From: Nesterenkonia sandarakina
GTDB lineage: Bacteria > Actinomycetota > Actinomycetes > Actinomycetales > Micrococcaceae
DNA: 64,000 bases
Direction: 5' to 3'
NCBI RefSeq assembly: GCF_003003175.1
Contig: NZ_PVTY01000008.1
Coordinates: 62,001-126,000 of the forward strand
Shown here: in pieces, positions 53,717 to 63,270 of the stretch
How positions within the stretch are numbered: position 1 is the stretch's first letter
How the letters are laid out: each line of letters begins with the position of its first letter
Program-made: the position numbers and the translations under genes
Notes under the pieces: generated by a model
What the model was told of the DNA's origin: nothing
The model's input: only the letters and a program-made list of their open reading frames with translations
Database searches by the model: none

Positions 53717-53833
53717 GAAACCGAGGGGACCGTCTCGCAGGTGATCCACGCAAGGGGAGGTAAAATGCCTAGGGGGTGAGCGCCCCTTAGACTTGGGCCG
53801 GTAGAAGATCCCTCACCGGAAACGAGTTCACCT

Positions 53834-55639
53834 GTGCCGCTCCGCCTGTCTCACCTGTTCCTCCGCACGCTGCGCGACAACCCGGCCGACGCCGAGGTCG
53901 CCAGCCACCAGCTGCTGGTCCGCGCCGGCTACATCCGCCGCGCCGCGCCGGGCGTCTACACCTGGCTGCCGCTGGGCCTGAGCGTGCTGCGGAAGATCGA
54001 GGCGATCGTCCGCGAGGAGATGGACCGGATCGGGGCCCAGGAGGTGCACTTCCCGGCCCTGCTGCCCAAGGAGCCCTACGAGGCGACCGGCCGATGGGAC
54101 GACTACGGCGACGGGATCTTCCGGCTCAAGGACCGCAAGGACGCGGACTACCTGCTCGCCCCCACCCACGAGGAGGTCTTCACCCTGCTGGTGAAGGACC
54201 TCTACAGCTCCTATAAGGACCTGCCGCTCTCGATCTACCAGATCCAGAACAAGTACCGCGACGAGGCGCGGCCCCGGGCCGGGCTGCTCCGCGGCCGCGA
54301 ATTCATCATGAAGGACTCCTACTCCTTCGCGCTGACCGAGGAGGACCAGGCCGCGGCCTACGCCGCCCACCGCGAGGCGTACCTGCGCATCTTCGACCGG
54401 CTCGGCCTGCCCGTGGTCCCGGTCAACGCGCAGTCCGGTGCGATGGGCGGCTCGGCCTCCGAGGAGTTCCTGTTCCCCTGTGACATCGGCGAGGACACCT
54501 TCGTGGAGTCCGACGGCGGGTTCCGCGCCAACGTCGAGGCCGTCACGACACCGGCTCCCGAACCGCTGGACCACTCCGAGCTTCCGGCAGCTGAGGTCCA
54601 CCACACCCCCGGCACCGACACCATCGCCACCCTGGTCGACGCCGCGAACACCCACCAGCCCCGGGCTGACCGCGCATGGACCGCAGCCGACACGCTCAAA
54701 AACGTCGTCGTCGCCGCGGTGCTGCCCGACGGCACCCGCCGGATCGTGGTGCTCGGCGTGCCCGGCAACCGCGAGGTCGACCTCAAGCGCGCCGAGGCCA
54801 CCATCGGCAGCCTGATCGGTGTCGGCGGCGAGGTCGCCCTGGAGGCTGCGAACGAGGCGGACCTGAAGAAGAACCCCGGACTCGTGCGCGGCTATATCGG
54901 CCCCGGCAACTCGCTGGACGCCCCGGTGCTCGGGGAAGCCGGCAGCACCGGCATCAGCTACCTGGTGGATCCCCGCGTGGTGTCCGGCACCAGCTGGATC
55001 ACCGGCGCCAACGAGACCGATCAGCACGTGTTCGGCCTCGTGGCCGGGCGTGACTTCGGCTGGGACGGCGTCATCGAGTCCGTGGTCGTCGAGGCCGGCG
55101 ACCCGGCCCCGGACGGCTCCGGACCGCTGCGCACCCGTCGCGGCATCGAGATGGGCCACATCTTCCACCTGGGCACCCGCTACGCCGAGGCGCTGGGCCT
55201 GCAGGTCCTCGACGTCAACGGCAAGCTCGCCACCGTGACCATGGGCTCCTACGGCTTCGGCGTCACCCGCGCGCTGGCCGCGATCGCCGAGGCCACCCAC
55301 GATGACAAGGGCCTGATCTGGCCGCGAGCCATAGCCCCGGCCGACGTGCACCTGGTCGCGACGGGCAAGGGCGACGAGGTCTACGCCGCGGCCGAGGCGC
55401 TGATCAGCGAGCTCGAAGCCGCTGGCCTGACCGCGATCTACGATGACCGCCCCAAGGTCTCCCCCGGTGTGAAGTTCGGCGACGCCGAGCTGCTCGGGGT
55501 CCCGATGCTGGTGACCGTGGGCCGCGGCCTGAAGAACGGCACCATCGAGCTCAAGGATCGCCGCTCCGGCGAGTCCTCTGAGGTCCCGGTGGCCGACGCC
55601 GCAGCGGCGGTGCTCGAACACGTCAAGGGACTCCGCTGA
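53834..55639 (+). CDS. proS: Prolyl-tRNA synthetase
   Basis: A 601-residue class II synthetase of the bacterial type with an editing insertion. Motif 1 region [29 protein letters not shown], motif 2 [25 protein letters not shown], and motif 3 [14 protein letters not shown] are all present, with the INS editing domain between them (about 225-390). The GTG at 53834 is the only start in front of the conserved N-terminus. A TAGACT box at 53788-53793 is a candidate -10. Confidence 0.96.
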   Translation: MPLRLSHLFLRTLRDNPADAEVASHQLLVRAGYIRRAAPGVYTWLPLGLSVLRKIEAIVREEMDRIGAQEVHFPALLPKEPYEATGRWDDYGDGIFRLKDRKDADYLLAPTHEEVFTLLVKDLYSSYKDLPLSIYQIQNKYRDEARPRAGLLRGREFIMKDSYSFALTEEDQAAAYAAHREAYLRIFDRLGLPVVPVNAQSGAMGGSASEEFLFPCDIGEDTFVESDGGFRANVEAVTTPAPEPLDHSELPAAEVHHTPGTDTIATLVDAANTHQPRADRAWTAADTLKNVVVAAVLPDGTRRIVVLGVPGNREVDLKRAEATIGSLIGVGGEVALEAANEADLKKNPGLVRGYIGPGNSLDAPVLGEAGSTGISYLVDPRVVSGTSWITGANETDQHVFGLVAGRDFGWDGVIESVVVEAGDPAPDGSGPLRTRRGIEMGHIFHLGTRYAEALGLQVLDVNGKLATVTMGSYGFGVTRALAAIAEATHDDKGLIWPRAIAPADVHLVATGKGDEVYAAAEALISELEAAGLTAIYDDRPKVSPGVKFGDAELLGVPMLVTVGRGLKNGTIELKDRRSGESSEVPVADAAAAVLEHVKGLR

Positions 55640-55665
55640 ACGAGGCCCTCGAGGCGGTCACCGAT

Positions 55666-56463
55666 GTGATCATCGGCGGCGGCCTCGAGATCACCTGGGT
55701 GACCCTGCTGCTGCTGATCGCGGCGGGCTTCGCCGCAGGGTGGGTGGACGCCGTCGTCGGCGGCGGCGGGCTGCTCCAGCTGCCGGCGCTGCTCATGGTC
55801 CCGGGGATCACCCCGGTCCAGGCGCTGGCCACCAATAAGCTCGGATCGATCTTCGGCACGACGACGTCGGCGATCACCTACGCGCGACGGGTCAAGCCCT
55901 CGATGACCACGGCGCTGCCGATGGCGGCGGCAGCCCTGCTGGCCAGCTACGGCGGTGCGGTGGTCGCCGCCTCGCTCCCGGAGCGGATCATCCTGCCGCT
56001 GATCCTGCTCGCACTGATCGGCGTGGGTGTGTTCACCGCCGTGAAACCGCAGGTCGGTCAGCTGGAGAAGCTGCGCTACGCAGGAATGGGGCACCTGGCC
56101 CGCGCGGTGACGATCGGACTGATCATCGGCTTCTACGACGGCGTGCTCGGCCCGGGCACCGGCACCTTCCTGGTCATCGCCCTGGTCACCGTGCTGGGCT
56201 ACAACTTCTTGAACTCCTCGGCGCAGGCCAAGGTGGTCAACGTCGCCACCAACCTGGGGGCGCTGCTCTACTTCTTCCCCTCCGGACATGTGCTCCTCGG
56301 CCTCGGGCTGGTGCTCGGTGCGGCGAACATGGCCGGCGGCTATCTCGGTGCCCGGATGGCCATCGCGAAGGGCTCGAAGTTCATCCGGATGGTGTTCCTG
56401 GCGGTGGTCTTCGCCCTGGTCCTCAAGCTCGGCTATGACGTGACGGTCGACTTCTTCGGCTGA
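55666..56463 (+). CDS. TauE/SafE family transporter (second copy)
   Basis: A 265-residue membrane protein with about eight helices; GWVDAVVGGGGLLQLPALLMVPGITPVQALATNKLGSIFGT and GFYDGVLGPGTGTFLVIALV are the two TauE/SafE repeats. It is not closely like the cst-operon copy at 32607. It starts 27 bases behind proS and is probably read with it. The transported anion is unknown. Confidence 0.85.
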   Translation: MIIGGGLEITWVTLLLLIAAGFAAGWVDAVVGGGGLLQLPALLMVPGITPVQALATNKLGSIFGTTTSAITYARRVKPSMTTALPMAAAALLASYGGAVVAASLPERIILPLILLALIGVGVFTAVKPQVGQLEKLRYAGMGHLARAVTIGLIIGFYDGVLGPGTGTFLVIALVTVLGYNFLNSSAQAKVVNVATNLGALLYFFPSGHVLLGLGLVLGAANMAGGYLGARMAIAKGSKFIRMVFLAVVFALVLKLGYDVTVDFFG

Positions 56464-56479
56464 TCCTCAGGCGTCGGCC

Positions 56480-57550
56480 TCAGTCAAGGCTTTCGATGAG
56501 GTCGGCCGCCTCGGTCTGGAGCTCTTCGGCGGCGACCTCCGCCTCGTCCCCGTCGAGGGCCTCGCTCAACGGGGCAGTCACCGTGACGATGTGCGAGCCG
56601 CTGCGCAGGGTGACCGCGACGGCGTCCTCCCGGTCGCCGTCGGACGTGATCCGCGATGAGGTGCCGAGCGCGTCGTCGGCGGTGGAGGAGACGTCGATGA
56701 GGTCCACCGAGGTGGAGGTCTCCACCGAGTCCTCCCCGCCGCGGCTGGCGGTGTAGGAGTCACAGGACTCGAGTCCGTCCTGCTCCGCCGCAAGATGGGC
56801 ATCGGCGGCGCGCCAGTCCCGGAAGCTCAGGATCAGAGCCTGGCGCTGCGACGGCAGGTCGACGGTGACCGGCTCCGGCTCCTCATCGTCGCTGCCTTCA
56901 GAGTCGCCGCCGTCGGCGTCGCTGTTCTGGGAGTCGCCGTTCCCGGAGTCGCCACCCTCGGCGTCGCTGTTCTCGGCATCGCTGCCTTCGGAGTCCTCTT
57001 CCTCGGTGCTGGCCAGCTGGACATGCGCCTGGCCGTCGAGGGCTCCGGCTTCCGGATCGCCCTCGGGCGCCTCGGCAGAACCCTCAGCGCCGTCGTCAGA
57101 ACCACCCCCCGAACTACCCTCGGCATCCTCCGCCCCGCCCTCTGAGAGCCCGTCCGCGTAGGCGACAAGCGCTCCCGCCGGCACCGGCACGGCCGAGCGC
57201 ACCACGAACTGCTTGCACTCCGGCGGGTCGACCACCAGTCGCTGCAGCTCGGTCTCGATGTCGCGCAGTCCCGCCCAGTAGTCGGTGGTGTCGCTCAGCG
57301 CGGCGTCCGGGTACCGGGAGGCGAGCTGCTCGCGCATCTCATCGTGGGTCAGCTGGTTGCCGGAGGGCTCCGGGACCTGCTGCTGGACACCCTGGTTGCT
57401 GGTGCCGGGCTCGGCCGCCGGGGTCCCCGCCTGATCTGCCGTAGAGGTCTCACAGCCGGTGAGCACCAGCATCCCGAGAAGCCCGAGCGCGGCCCCGGCG
57501 GTGGAGCGGCGGCGCAGCCGTGCAGCAGAAATGGAGGGGAAGGAAGTCAT
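56480..57550 (-). CDS. Lipoprotein with acidic pentad repeats
   Basis: A 356-residue lipoprotein: RLRRRS, a hydrophobic helix and lipobox LTGC with lipidated C33. The middle third (about 135-225) is dominated by Glu/Asp/Ser/Gly and by seven pentapeptide repeats around SDAEG/GDSEG, encoded by 15-bp tandem units. The C-terminal part (about 228-356) is a small folded domain rich in beta strands (VTVDLPSQRQALILSFRDWRAADAHLA). Function unknown. It begins directly behind the GNAT stop. Confidence 0.7.
   Translation of the reverse strand: MTSFPSISAARLRRRSTAGAALGLLGMLVLTGCETSTADQAGTPAAEPGTSNQGVQQQVPEPSGNQLTHDEMREQLASRYPDAALSDTTDYWAGLRDIETELQRLVVDPPECKQFVVRSAVPVPAGALVAYADGLSEGGAEDAEGSSGGGSDDGAEGSAEAPEGDPEAGALDGQAHVQLASTEEEDSEGSDAENSDAEGGDSGNGDSQNSDADGGDSEGSDDEEPEPVTVDLPSQRQALILSFRDWRAADAHLAAEQDGLESCDSYTASRGGEDSVETSTSVDLIDVSSTADDALGTSSRITSDGDREDAVAVTLRSGSHIVTVTAPLSEALDGDEAEVAAEELQTEAADLIESLD
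56890..56994 (-). repeat. Seven 15-bp tandem repeats in lipoprotein gene
   Basis: Seven units of the form GCTGCCTTCGGAGTC (plus strand) with point changes, encoding acidic pentapeptides. Confidence 0.75.
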
Positions 57551-58465
57551 CTAGAACAGTATGGTCGCGAAGGTCCCCACCTGGGTGAATCCAACACGCT
57601 CGTAGGTCCGAATCGCCGCCGTGTTGTAGCTGTTCACGTAGAGGCTCACCGTGGGTGCCAGCTTGAGTCCGTGCTCGACGACGGCGGCCATCCCAGGCCC
57701 GGCGAGACCGAGTCCGCGGTGGCTGGGCCGCACCCAGACGCCCTGGACCTGGACCACCTCGGGACTGACCGCCCCGAACTCGGCCTTGAACACGATCTCA
57801 GAGGACTCCGGGTCCACCGCGATGATCGAATGGCCGGCATTGATGAGGCCGCGCACGCGCTCTCGGTACTGGCTCGCACCCTGGGCGTAGGGCGAGAATC
57901 CCAGCTCTTCGGTGAACATGGCCGCACTGGCCTGCTCCACCCGAGGGAAGTCCCCGGACGTCGAGAGCCGAGCCCCGGGCAGCGGCTCCACCGTTGAGGG
58001 CTCGGTGATCGACATCAGCGGCTGATCGGGCCGGACATCTCGGGCCCCGGTCCAGCCGGTGGCGTCGAAGAGCTCCAGCGACGCCTCGGCGCCGCCGTAG
58101 ATCGAGGCCACCCTGCGGCGCATCGCGCCGACCACCAGCCCGAAGAGCTCACCCTGGGCCGCGCTGGCGGCCACAGGGATGATGTTGCTTCCGGTCCAGC
58201 AGGCGGCGAGCAGACCGTTCTCGCCGTCGATCCCGAGCACCACGGCGCCGTTGCGGCCCTTGCCGGGCCCGGCGGACCGGCGCGCCCGCACGGTCGCCGT
58301 GACCGAGACGTTCGCCACCGGGTCGGTGGCGAGCAGCTTCTCGAGCGCGGGGGTGTCCCCGTGTCCGAGCACACGGACCTCTCCACGGGTGGCGCGGTGC
58401 ACGCGGGCGGCTGCGGCGTCAGCTGACGGAGACCACAGGGGCACTCGCTGCCTGAGCATCTCCAT
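57551..58465 (-). CDS. DUF4081-containing GNAT acetyltransferase
   Basis: A 304-residue protein. An N-terminal DUF4081-like half (about 30-150) is followed by a GNAT domain with [28 protein letters not shown] and [16 protein letters not shown], the acetyl-CoA-binding and C-terminal motifs. Conserved next to ispG in many Actinobacteria. Substrate unknown. The start is uncertain: ATG at 58465 overlaps ispG by 47 bases; ATG at 58459 or GTG at 58444 are alternatives. Confidence 0.85.
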   Translation of the reverse strand: MEMLRQRVPLWSPSADAAAARVHRATRGEVRVLGHGDTPALEKLLATDPVANVSVTATVRARRSAGPGKGRNGAVVLGIDGENGLLAACWTGSNIIPVAASAAQGELFGLVVGAMRRRVASIYGGAEASLELFDATGWTGARDVRPDQPLMSITEPSTVEPLPGARLSTSGDFPRVEQASAAMFTEELGFSPYAQGASQYRERVRGLINAGHSIIAVDPESSEIVFKAEFGAVSPEVVQVQGVWVRPSHRGLGLAGPGMAAVVEHGLKLAPTVSLYVNSYNTAAIRTYERVGFTQVGTFATILF

Positions 58466-59588
58466 CGGATTCGCGTTCCATTTCTTCGGCCAGCCGGTTG
58501 GCTTCTTCGATCAGGGTCTCGACGATCTGGTCCTCGGGCACGGTCTTGATGACCTCGCCCTTGACGAAGATCTGTCCCTTGCCGTTGCCGGAGGCCACGC
58601 CGAGGTCCGCGTCGCGGGCCTCGCCGGGTCCGTTGACCACGCAGCCCATGACGGCCACGCGCAGCGGCACCGTCATGCCTTCGAGTCCGGCAGTGACATC
58701 GTCGGCGAGGGTGTAGACGTCGACCTGGGCGCGTCCGCAGGAGGGGCAGGAGACGATCTCGAGCTTGCGCGGGCGCAGGTTCAGCGACTCCAGCAGCTGG
58801 TTGCCCACCTTGACCTCTTCGGCCGGCGGGGCGGAGAGCGAGACGCGGATGGTGTCGCCGATGCCCTGGGCGAGCAGCGCACCGAAGGCCACGGAGGACT
58901 TGATCGTGCCCTGGAAGGCGGGTCCGGCCTCGGTGACGCCCAGGTGCAGGGGCCAGTCGCCGCGCTCGGCGAGCATCTGGTAGGCCTGGACCATGATCAC
59001 CGGGTCATTGTGCTTGACCGAGATCTTGAAGTCGTGGAAGCCGTGTTCTTCGAACAGCGAGGCCTCCCAGACGGCGGACTCGACCAGCGCCTCGGGCGTG
59101 GCCTTGCCGTATTTGTCCATGACCCGCTTGTCCAGCGATCCGGCGTTGACGCCGATGCGGATCGAGACGCCGGCGTCGCTGGCGGCCTTGGCGATCTCGC
59201 CGACCTTGTCGTCGAACTGGCGGATGTTGCCGGGGTTCACACGCACGGCGCCGCAGCCGGCCTCGATGGCCGCGAACACATACTTCGGCTGGAAGTGGAT
59301 GTCGGCGATGACCGGGATCTGCGACTTCATCGCGATGATCTTCAGCGCCTCGGCGTCCTTGTCCGTGGGGCAGGCCACGCGGACGATGTCACAGCCGGAG
59401 GCGGTCAGCTCCGCGATCTGCTGCAGAGTGCCGTTGATGTCGTGGGTCTTGGTGGTCGTCATCGACTGGACCGAGACCCGATGATCACTGCCCACGCCAA
59501 CGGAACCGACATGGAAGTTGCGCGTCTTCCGGCGCGGCGCCAGCACTGGCGGCGGAGCGGAGGGCATTCCGAGGTTGATCGCGGGCAC
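58419..59588 (-). CDS. ispG: 4-hydroxy-3-methylbut-2-en-1-yl diphosphate synthase (flavodoxin), IspG
   Basis: A 389-residue iron-sulfur enzyme of the MEP isoprenoid pathway. [20 protein letters not shown] near the N-terminus and the Fe-S cysteines in [15 protein letters not shown] and [15 protein letters not shown] are diagnostic. The GTG at 59588 is chosen because AGGAG lies 5 bases upstream; the longer frame reads back into the protease gene out of frame. Confidence 0.95.
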   Translation of the reverse strand: MPAINLGMPSAPPPVLAPRRKTRNFHVGSVGVGSDHRVSVQSMTTTKTHDINGTLQQIAELTASGCDIVRVACPTDKDAEALKIIAMKSQIPVIADIHFQPKYVFAAIEAGCGAVRVNPGNIRQFDDKVGEIAKAASDAGVSIRIGVNAGSLDKRVMDKYGKATPEALVESAVWEASLFEEHGFHDFKISVKHNDPVIMVQAYQMLAERGDWPLHLGVTEAGPAFQGTIKSSVAFGALLAQGIGDTIRVSLSAPPAEEVKVGNQLLESLNLRPRKLEIVSCPSCGRAQVDVYTLADDVTAGLEGMTVPLRVAVMGCVVNGPGEARDADLGVASGNGKGQIFVKGEVIKTVPEDQIVETLIEEANRLAEEMERESDGDAQAASAPVVSVS

Positions 59589-59707
59589 AGACTCTCCTGG
59601 TGGATCTTGGCGTTGACGTCGATCAGACGTCAGTTTCTGGTACGTCCTCTTCGGACATCGGCGGGGGTTCCCCCCCCCTCCCATGGTACCGCTCGGCGCG
59701 GAGCCAG

Positions 59708-61213
59708 CTACTCGAAGAGACGGATCGGGTTCACGATGTCCGCATAGATCAACAACACGCCCATGACCAACAACATTCCGGCGACCACGTAGGTCAGCGG
59801 CAGCAGCTTGGAGATGTCGAAGGGCCCTGGATCCGGACGCCCCAGCAGCTTGGCGAGTCGACGGCGCAGACTCTCGTACAGCGCACCGGCGACGTGGCCG
59901 CCGTCGAGCGGCAGCAGCGGGATCAGGTTGAAGACCATCAGCGCCACGTTGACCCCTGCGACCAGGGAGATCAGTGAGGCGAAGCGGGACTCCAGCGGGA
60001 TCTCCTCCTGCGCGGAGAGCTCCCCGGCGATCCGGCCCACACCGACCACGGAGAGCGGCCCGTCCGGGTCCCGCTCGGCGGAGGTGAAGGTGGACACCGC
60101 GACGTCGTAGAGCCGCACCGGCAGGTTCGCGACGACGGCGCCCACCGCCTTGGACTGCTCCCACACCACCGGCCCGGCCTCCCAGAAGGGCTCCTGGACC
60201 ATCTCCTGGTCGGCGCCCATTCCGATGAAGCCCACCGGTTCGGTGATGAGCGCGCCGTCGTCGTCGCGCTGGGCCCGGCCCAGCCCGTCGGAGATCGGGC
60301 GCTCGGTGAGGATCGGGGTCAGCGTGGTGGTGGTCTCGGTGCCGGCGCGGACGTAGGTGACCTCGCTGGATTCATCGGCCGATTCCCTGATCAGCGCGGT
60401 CAGCTCGTCCCAGGTGTCCACCGACTCTCCGTTGAAGGCGAGGATCTGATCTCCGGGGCGCAGGCCGGCCTCGTAGGCGGGGCCGGCGGGGTCGGCGTCG
60501 GTGCACTCGCTCTGCCCGGCGTCGGCCGCGTCGGCGGAGACCACGCATTCGAAGACCTCGGCCACGGTGGTGTTGGGCTGCGCGGTGCCGTGGAAGGAGA
60601 TGATCCCGGCGGTCAGCGCCAGGGCGATCAGCCCGTTCATGGCGGGGCCGCCGAGCATGATGATGATCCGCTTCCAGGTGGGCAGCCGGTAGAACATCCG
60701 CTCCTCGTCCCCGGGCCGCAGGTCCTCCGCCGCGACCTCGCGGGCCTCGGTGGAGAGCTGCTGGAAGATCCCGGTGGACTGCGAGCGCACGGTCTTGGTC
60801 GGGACCGAGCCCGGCGCCGAGACCGACGCGGCGGCGGGCGCGCCGTACTGCGCACCGACCTCGCGCAGGTAGGGATCCTGACGCGCCGCATCCTCGCGGG
60901 CCGCATCCTCGGCCGTGCGGTCCTCGCCGGGGTGGTTCTGCTCAGATGGGTGGTTCAGGGTCCCGGTCTCATCCGGGGGCGGATACATCCCGATCATCGC
61001 GACATAGCCGCCCAGCGGGATCGCCTTGACCCCGTACTCGGTCTCGCCGCGGCGGCGCGACCACAGGGTGGGGCCGAAGCCGACCATGTACTGGGTGACG
61101 CGGACCTTGAAGAGCTTGGCGGGCAGCAGGTGCCCGATCTCGTGCAGCGCGATGGACAGCGCGATGCCCAGCGCGACGATCGCGATGCCGGCGATCATCA
61201 GCAGCGCGATCAT
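59708..61213 (-). CDS. RseP-type site-2 protease (M50)
   Basis: A 501-residue membrane metalloprotease that cuts anti-sigma factors or other membrane proteins within the bilayer. The zinc site is HEIGH (24-28), and the second motif is [15 protein letters not shown] near 425-440. A PDZ domain lies between (about 200-290). About 85 Pro/Glu-rich residues (about 75-160) interrupt the region after the first helix; this insert is a lineage feature. It overlaps dxr by four bases (ATGA). Confidence 0.92.
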   Translation of the reverse strand: MIALLMIAGIAIVALGIALSIALHEIGHLLPAKLFKVRVTQYMVGFGPTLWSRRRGETEYGVKAIPLGGYVAMIGMYPPPDETGTLNHPSEQNHPGEDRTAEDAAREDAARQDPYLREVGAQYGAPAAASVSAPGSVPTKTVRSQSTGIFQQLSTEAREVAAEDLRPGDEERMFYRLPTWKRIIIMLGGPAMNGLIALALTAGIISFHGTAQPNTTVAEVFECVVSADAADAGQSECTDADPAGPAYEAGLRPGDQILAFNGESVDTWDELTALIRESADESSEVTYVRAGTETTTTLTPILTERPISDGLGRAQRDDDGALITEPVGFIGMGADQEMVQEPFWEAGPVVWEQSKAVGAVVANLPVRLYDVAVSTFTSAERDPDGPLSVVGVGRIAGELSAQEEIPLESRFASLISLVAGVNVALMVFNLIPLLPLDGGHVAGALYESLRRRLAKLLGRPDPGPFDISKLLPLTYVVAGMLLVMGVLLIYADIVNPIRLFE

Positions 61214-62508
61214 GCGCGCACCTGGACCTTCGCCGCGGCGATCCGCTCATCGGCGGCGGCCCGGGCCCAGCGTTCTGCGCCGAGCACCTCCTCCAGCGAA
61301 GGCGCGGTGGGACTGCTGGCGGGGTGGTAGCGCTCCAGCACCGCCTCGACCGTGGCCACGATGCCCGGGAAGCCGAGCCGCCCCTGATGGAAGGCTTCCA
61401 CGGCTTGTTCGTTGGCGGCGTTGTAGACCGCCATGTGTGTCGGCGAGGCGGCGCAGGCCTGCTTGGCCAGGGCCACCGCAGGGAACGCGTGCTCATCCAG
61501 GGGCTCGAAGTCCCACTGCATCGCCTTGCTCCAGTCGATGGGCGCGTCGATCTGCTCGAGACGCTCGGGCCAGGAGAGTCCCAGGGCGATCGGGATGAGC
61601 ATCCGCGGGTGACCGGCCTGCGCGATGGTGGAGCCGTCCTGGAACTGGACCATGGAATGGATCCACTGCTGCGGGTGCACCACGGTCTGGATGTCCGCCA
61701 GCTCGATGTCGAAGAGCAGATGCGCCTCGATCACCTCCAGCGCCTTGTTCACCATGGTGGCGGAGTTGGTGGTGACCACCCGGCCCATCGCGTAGTTCGG
61801 GTGCTTCAGCGCCTGGGCGGGGGTGACCTCGGCGAGCGCGGCGGCGTCCCAGCCGCGGAAGGGTCCGCCGGAGGCGGTGACCACCAAGCTGGAGACCTCG
61901 GATGCGCCGCTGAGCTGGGAGTTCCCATCCACCGGCACGGAGCAGAGTCCGCGTTGGTGCCGTCCGGAGCTCAGCGCCTGGGCCAGTGCCGAGTGCTCCG
62001 AGTCGACCGGGACCAGCTGTCCCGGGCGCTGCAGCGCTTCGGCCACGAGCGCGCCGCCGACCACCAGGGATTCCTTGTTCGCCAGCGCCAGGGTGGCGCC
62101 GGAGCGCAGCGCGGCGAGGGTCGGGCGCAGACCGATGGACCCGGTCATCCCGTTGAGCACGACGTCGGCCCCGGACTCTGCGGCGATCTGCTCGGCGGCC
62201 TGATCCCCGGTCAGGATCTCGGGGCGGGGATGAGCGCCGGAGGCGCCGGACGTGCCGGGGGCCTCGGAGGAGCCTGATCCGCCGGCGGAGAGCGCGGCGC
62301 GCAGCTCGCTGGCCGCGGCGTCGTCGGCGATTCCGACCAGGCGCGCGCCGGTGGCGTTGGCCTGCTCCGCCAGCAGGGCCGCGTTGGACCCGGCCGCCAG
62401 GCCGACGACCTCGAACCGGTCCGGATGCGCGGCGATGACCCGCAGCGCCTGGGTTCCGATGGAACCGGTGGAACCGAGAATCGCCACGCGGCGCTGAGGG
62501 GAAGCCAT
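61210..62508 (-). CDS. dxr: 1-deoxy-D-xylulose-5-phosphate reductoisomerase
   Basis: A 432-residue MEP-pathway enzyme. The NADPH site is RVAILGSTGSIGTQALRVI (about 7-25), the central ALANKESLVVGG motif and the catalytic VDSEHSALAQAL, plus NYAMGRVVTTNSATMVNKALEVIEAHLLF, are clear. A loop of about 20 residues (GGSGSSEAPGTSGASGAH) is an insert. The ATG at 62508 is chosen: CATAAT lies 7 bases upstream, giving a leaderless start, and a second ATG three codons before it lies inside the spacer. Confidence 0.95.
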   Translation of the reverse strand: MASPQRRVAILGSTGSIGTQALRVIAAHPDRFEVVGLAAGSNAALLAEQANATGARLVGIADDAAASELRAALSAGGSGSSEAPGTSGASGAHPRPEILTGDQAAEQIAAESGADVVLNGMTGSIGLRPTLAALRSGATLALANKESLVVGGALVAEALQRPGQLVPVDSEHSALAQALSSGRHQRGLCSVPVDGNSQLSGASEVSSLVVTASGGPFRGWDAAALAEVTPAQALKHPNYAMGRVVTTNSATMVNKALEVIEAHLLFDIELADIQTVVHPQQWIHSMVQFQDGSTIAQAGHPRMLIPIALGLSWPERLEQIDAPIDWSKAMQWDFEPLDEHAFPAVALAKQACAASPTHMAVYNAANEQAVEAFHQGRLGFPGIVATVEAVLERYHPASSPTAPSLEEVLGAERWARAAADERIAAAKVQVRA

Positions 62509-62515
62509 AGCCACC

Positions 62516-62521
62516 ATTATG
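62516..62521 (-). promoter_or_regulatory. -10 box for the dxr operon
   Basis: CATAAT (minus strand) ends 7 bases before the ATG at 62508. Confidence 0.5.
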
Positions 62522-62617
62522 GCGCACCGAGGTCGCCCGTGATGGGCGTGCACAGTACGCTGGGTGCACAGCAGTTGCAGACCCATGCGGCCACAAGCCG
62601 ATGAAGGAGCCTCACCG

Positions 62618-63085
62618 ATGATCACACTGCGCGCAGTGGAGACCGAGGACCTGGACCAGTTCTTCGTGTTCCAGCAGGATGCCGACGCCGCCCATATGGC
62701 CGCATTCGCCTCGACCAACCCGAAAGACCGCAGCGTCTTCGACCATCATTGGGGCGAGCTGCTGAACTCCGATGACATCATCGTGCGCACCATCGAGAGC
62801 GACGGTCAGGCCGTGGGCTCGATCGCGGCCTTCGAGGACGAGAAGAGCCGGGAGATCACCTTCTGGATCGAGAAGCGCTTCTGGGGCCAGGGCATCACCA
62901 CCGAGGCCGTGCAGAAGTTCCTCACCGAGTTCCCTGAGCGCCCGGTCACCGCCCGCGTGGTCGTGGACAACCTCGGCACGCTCAAGATCCTGGAGTCCCT
63001 GGGCTTCACCGAGACCGGTGAAGAGTCCAGCTTCTCCAACGTCCGCGCCAAGGTGGTCCAGGAGAAGATCCTGCAGCTGGGCTGA
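62618..63085 (+). CDS. GNAT acetyltransferase (RimJ/RimL-like)
   Basis: A 155-residue acetyltransferase: ITLRAVETEDLDQFFVFQQDADAAHMAAF at the N-terminus, ITFWIEKRFWGQGITTEAVQKFL as acetyl-CoA motif A, and DNLGTLKILESLGFTETGEESS as the closing motif, as in RimJ/L-type N-acetyltransferases. The ATG at 62618 is chosen because AAGGAG lies 9 bases upstream; earlier in-frame starts lack support. It diverges from dxr. Confidence 0.88.
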   Translation: MITLRAVETEDLDQFFVFQQDADAAHMAAFASTNPKDRSVFDHHWGELLNSDDIIVRTIESDGQAVGSIAAFEDEKSREITFWIEKRFWGQGITTEAVQKFLTEFPERPVTARVVVDNLGTLKILESLGFTETGEESSFSNVRAKVVQEKILQLG

Positions 63086-63212
63086 ACCGCCCCAGCCCCC
63101 TGTCCTCCCCCAGGACGCTCGCGCCGGCCGCTCGGCGCGCTGCCGAGGAGAGCGCCGGTGCGCAATCGTCACGAATACGACACCTCCACTGCCGCGCCGA
63201 CTGACCTGCGCC

Positions 63213-63218
63213 TATGAT
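63213..63218 (+). promoter_or_regulatory. Candidate -10 box for the ATPase regulator
   Basis: TATGAT, a near-consensus -10 hexamer, about 52 bases upstream of the ATG at 63271. No good -35 was found. Confidence 0.35.
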
Positions 63219-63270
63219 GTGTGCACCGCCGTCCACGATGGAGCATCGACGTCACGAGGGGTCCCAGCGT

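Noticed and set aside
53828-55621. 597-codon minus-strand frame opposite proS
   Set aside because: Shadow of proS, no recognisable domain.
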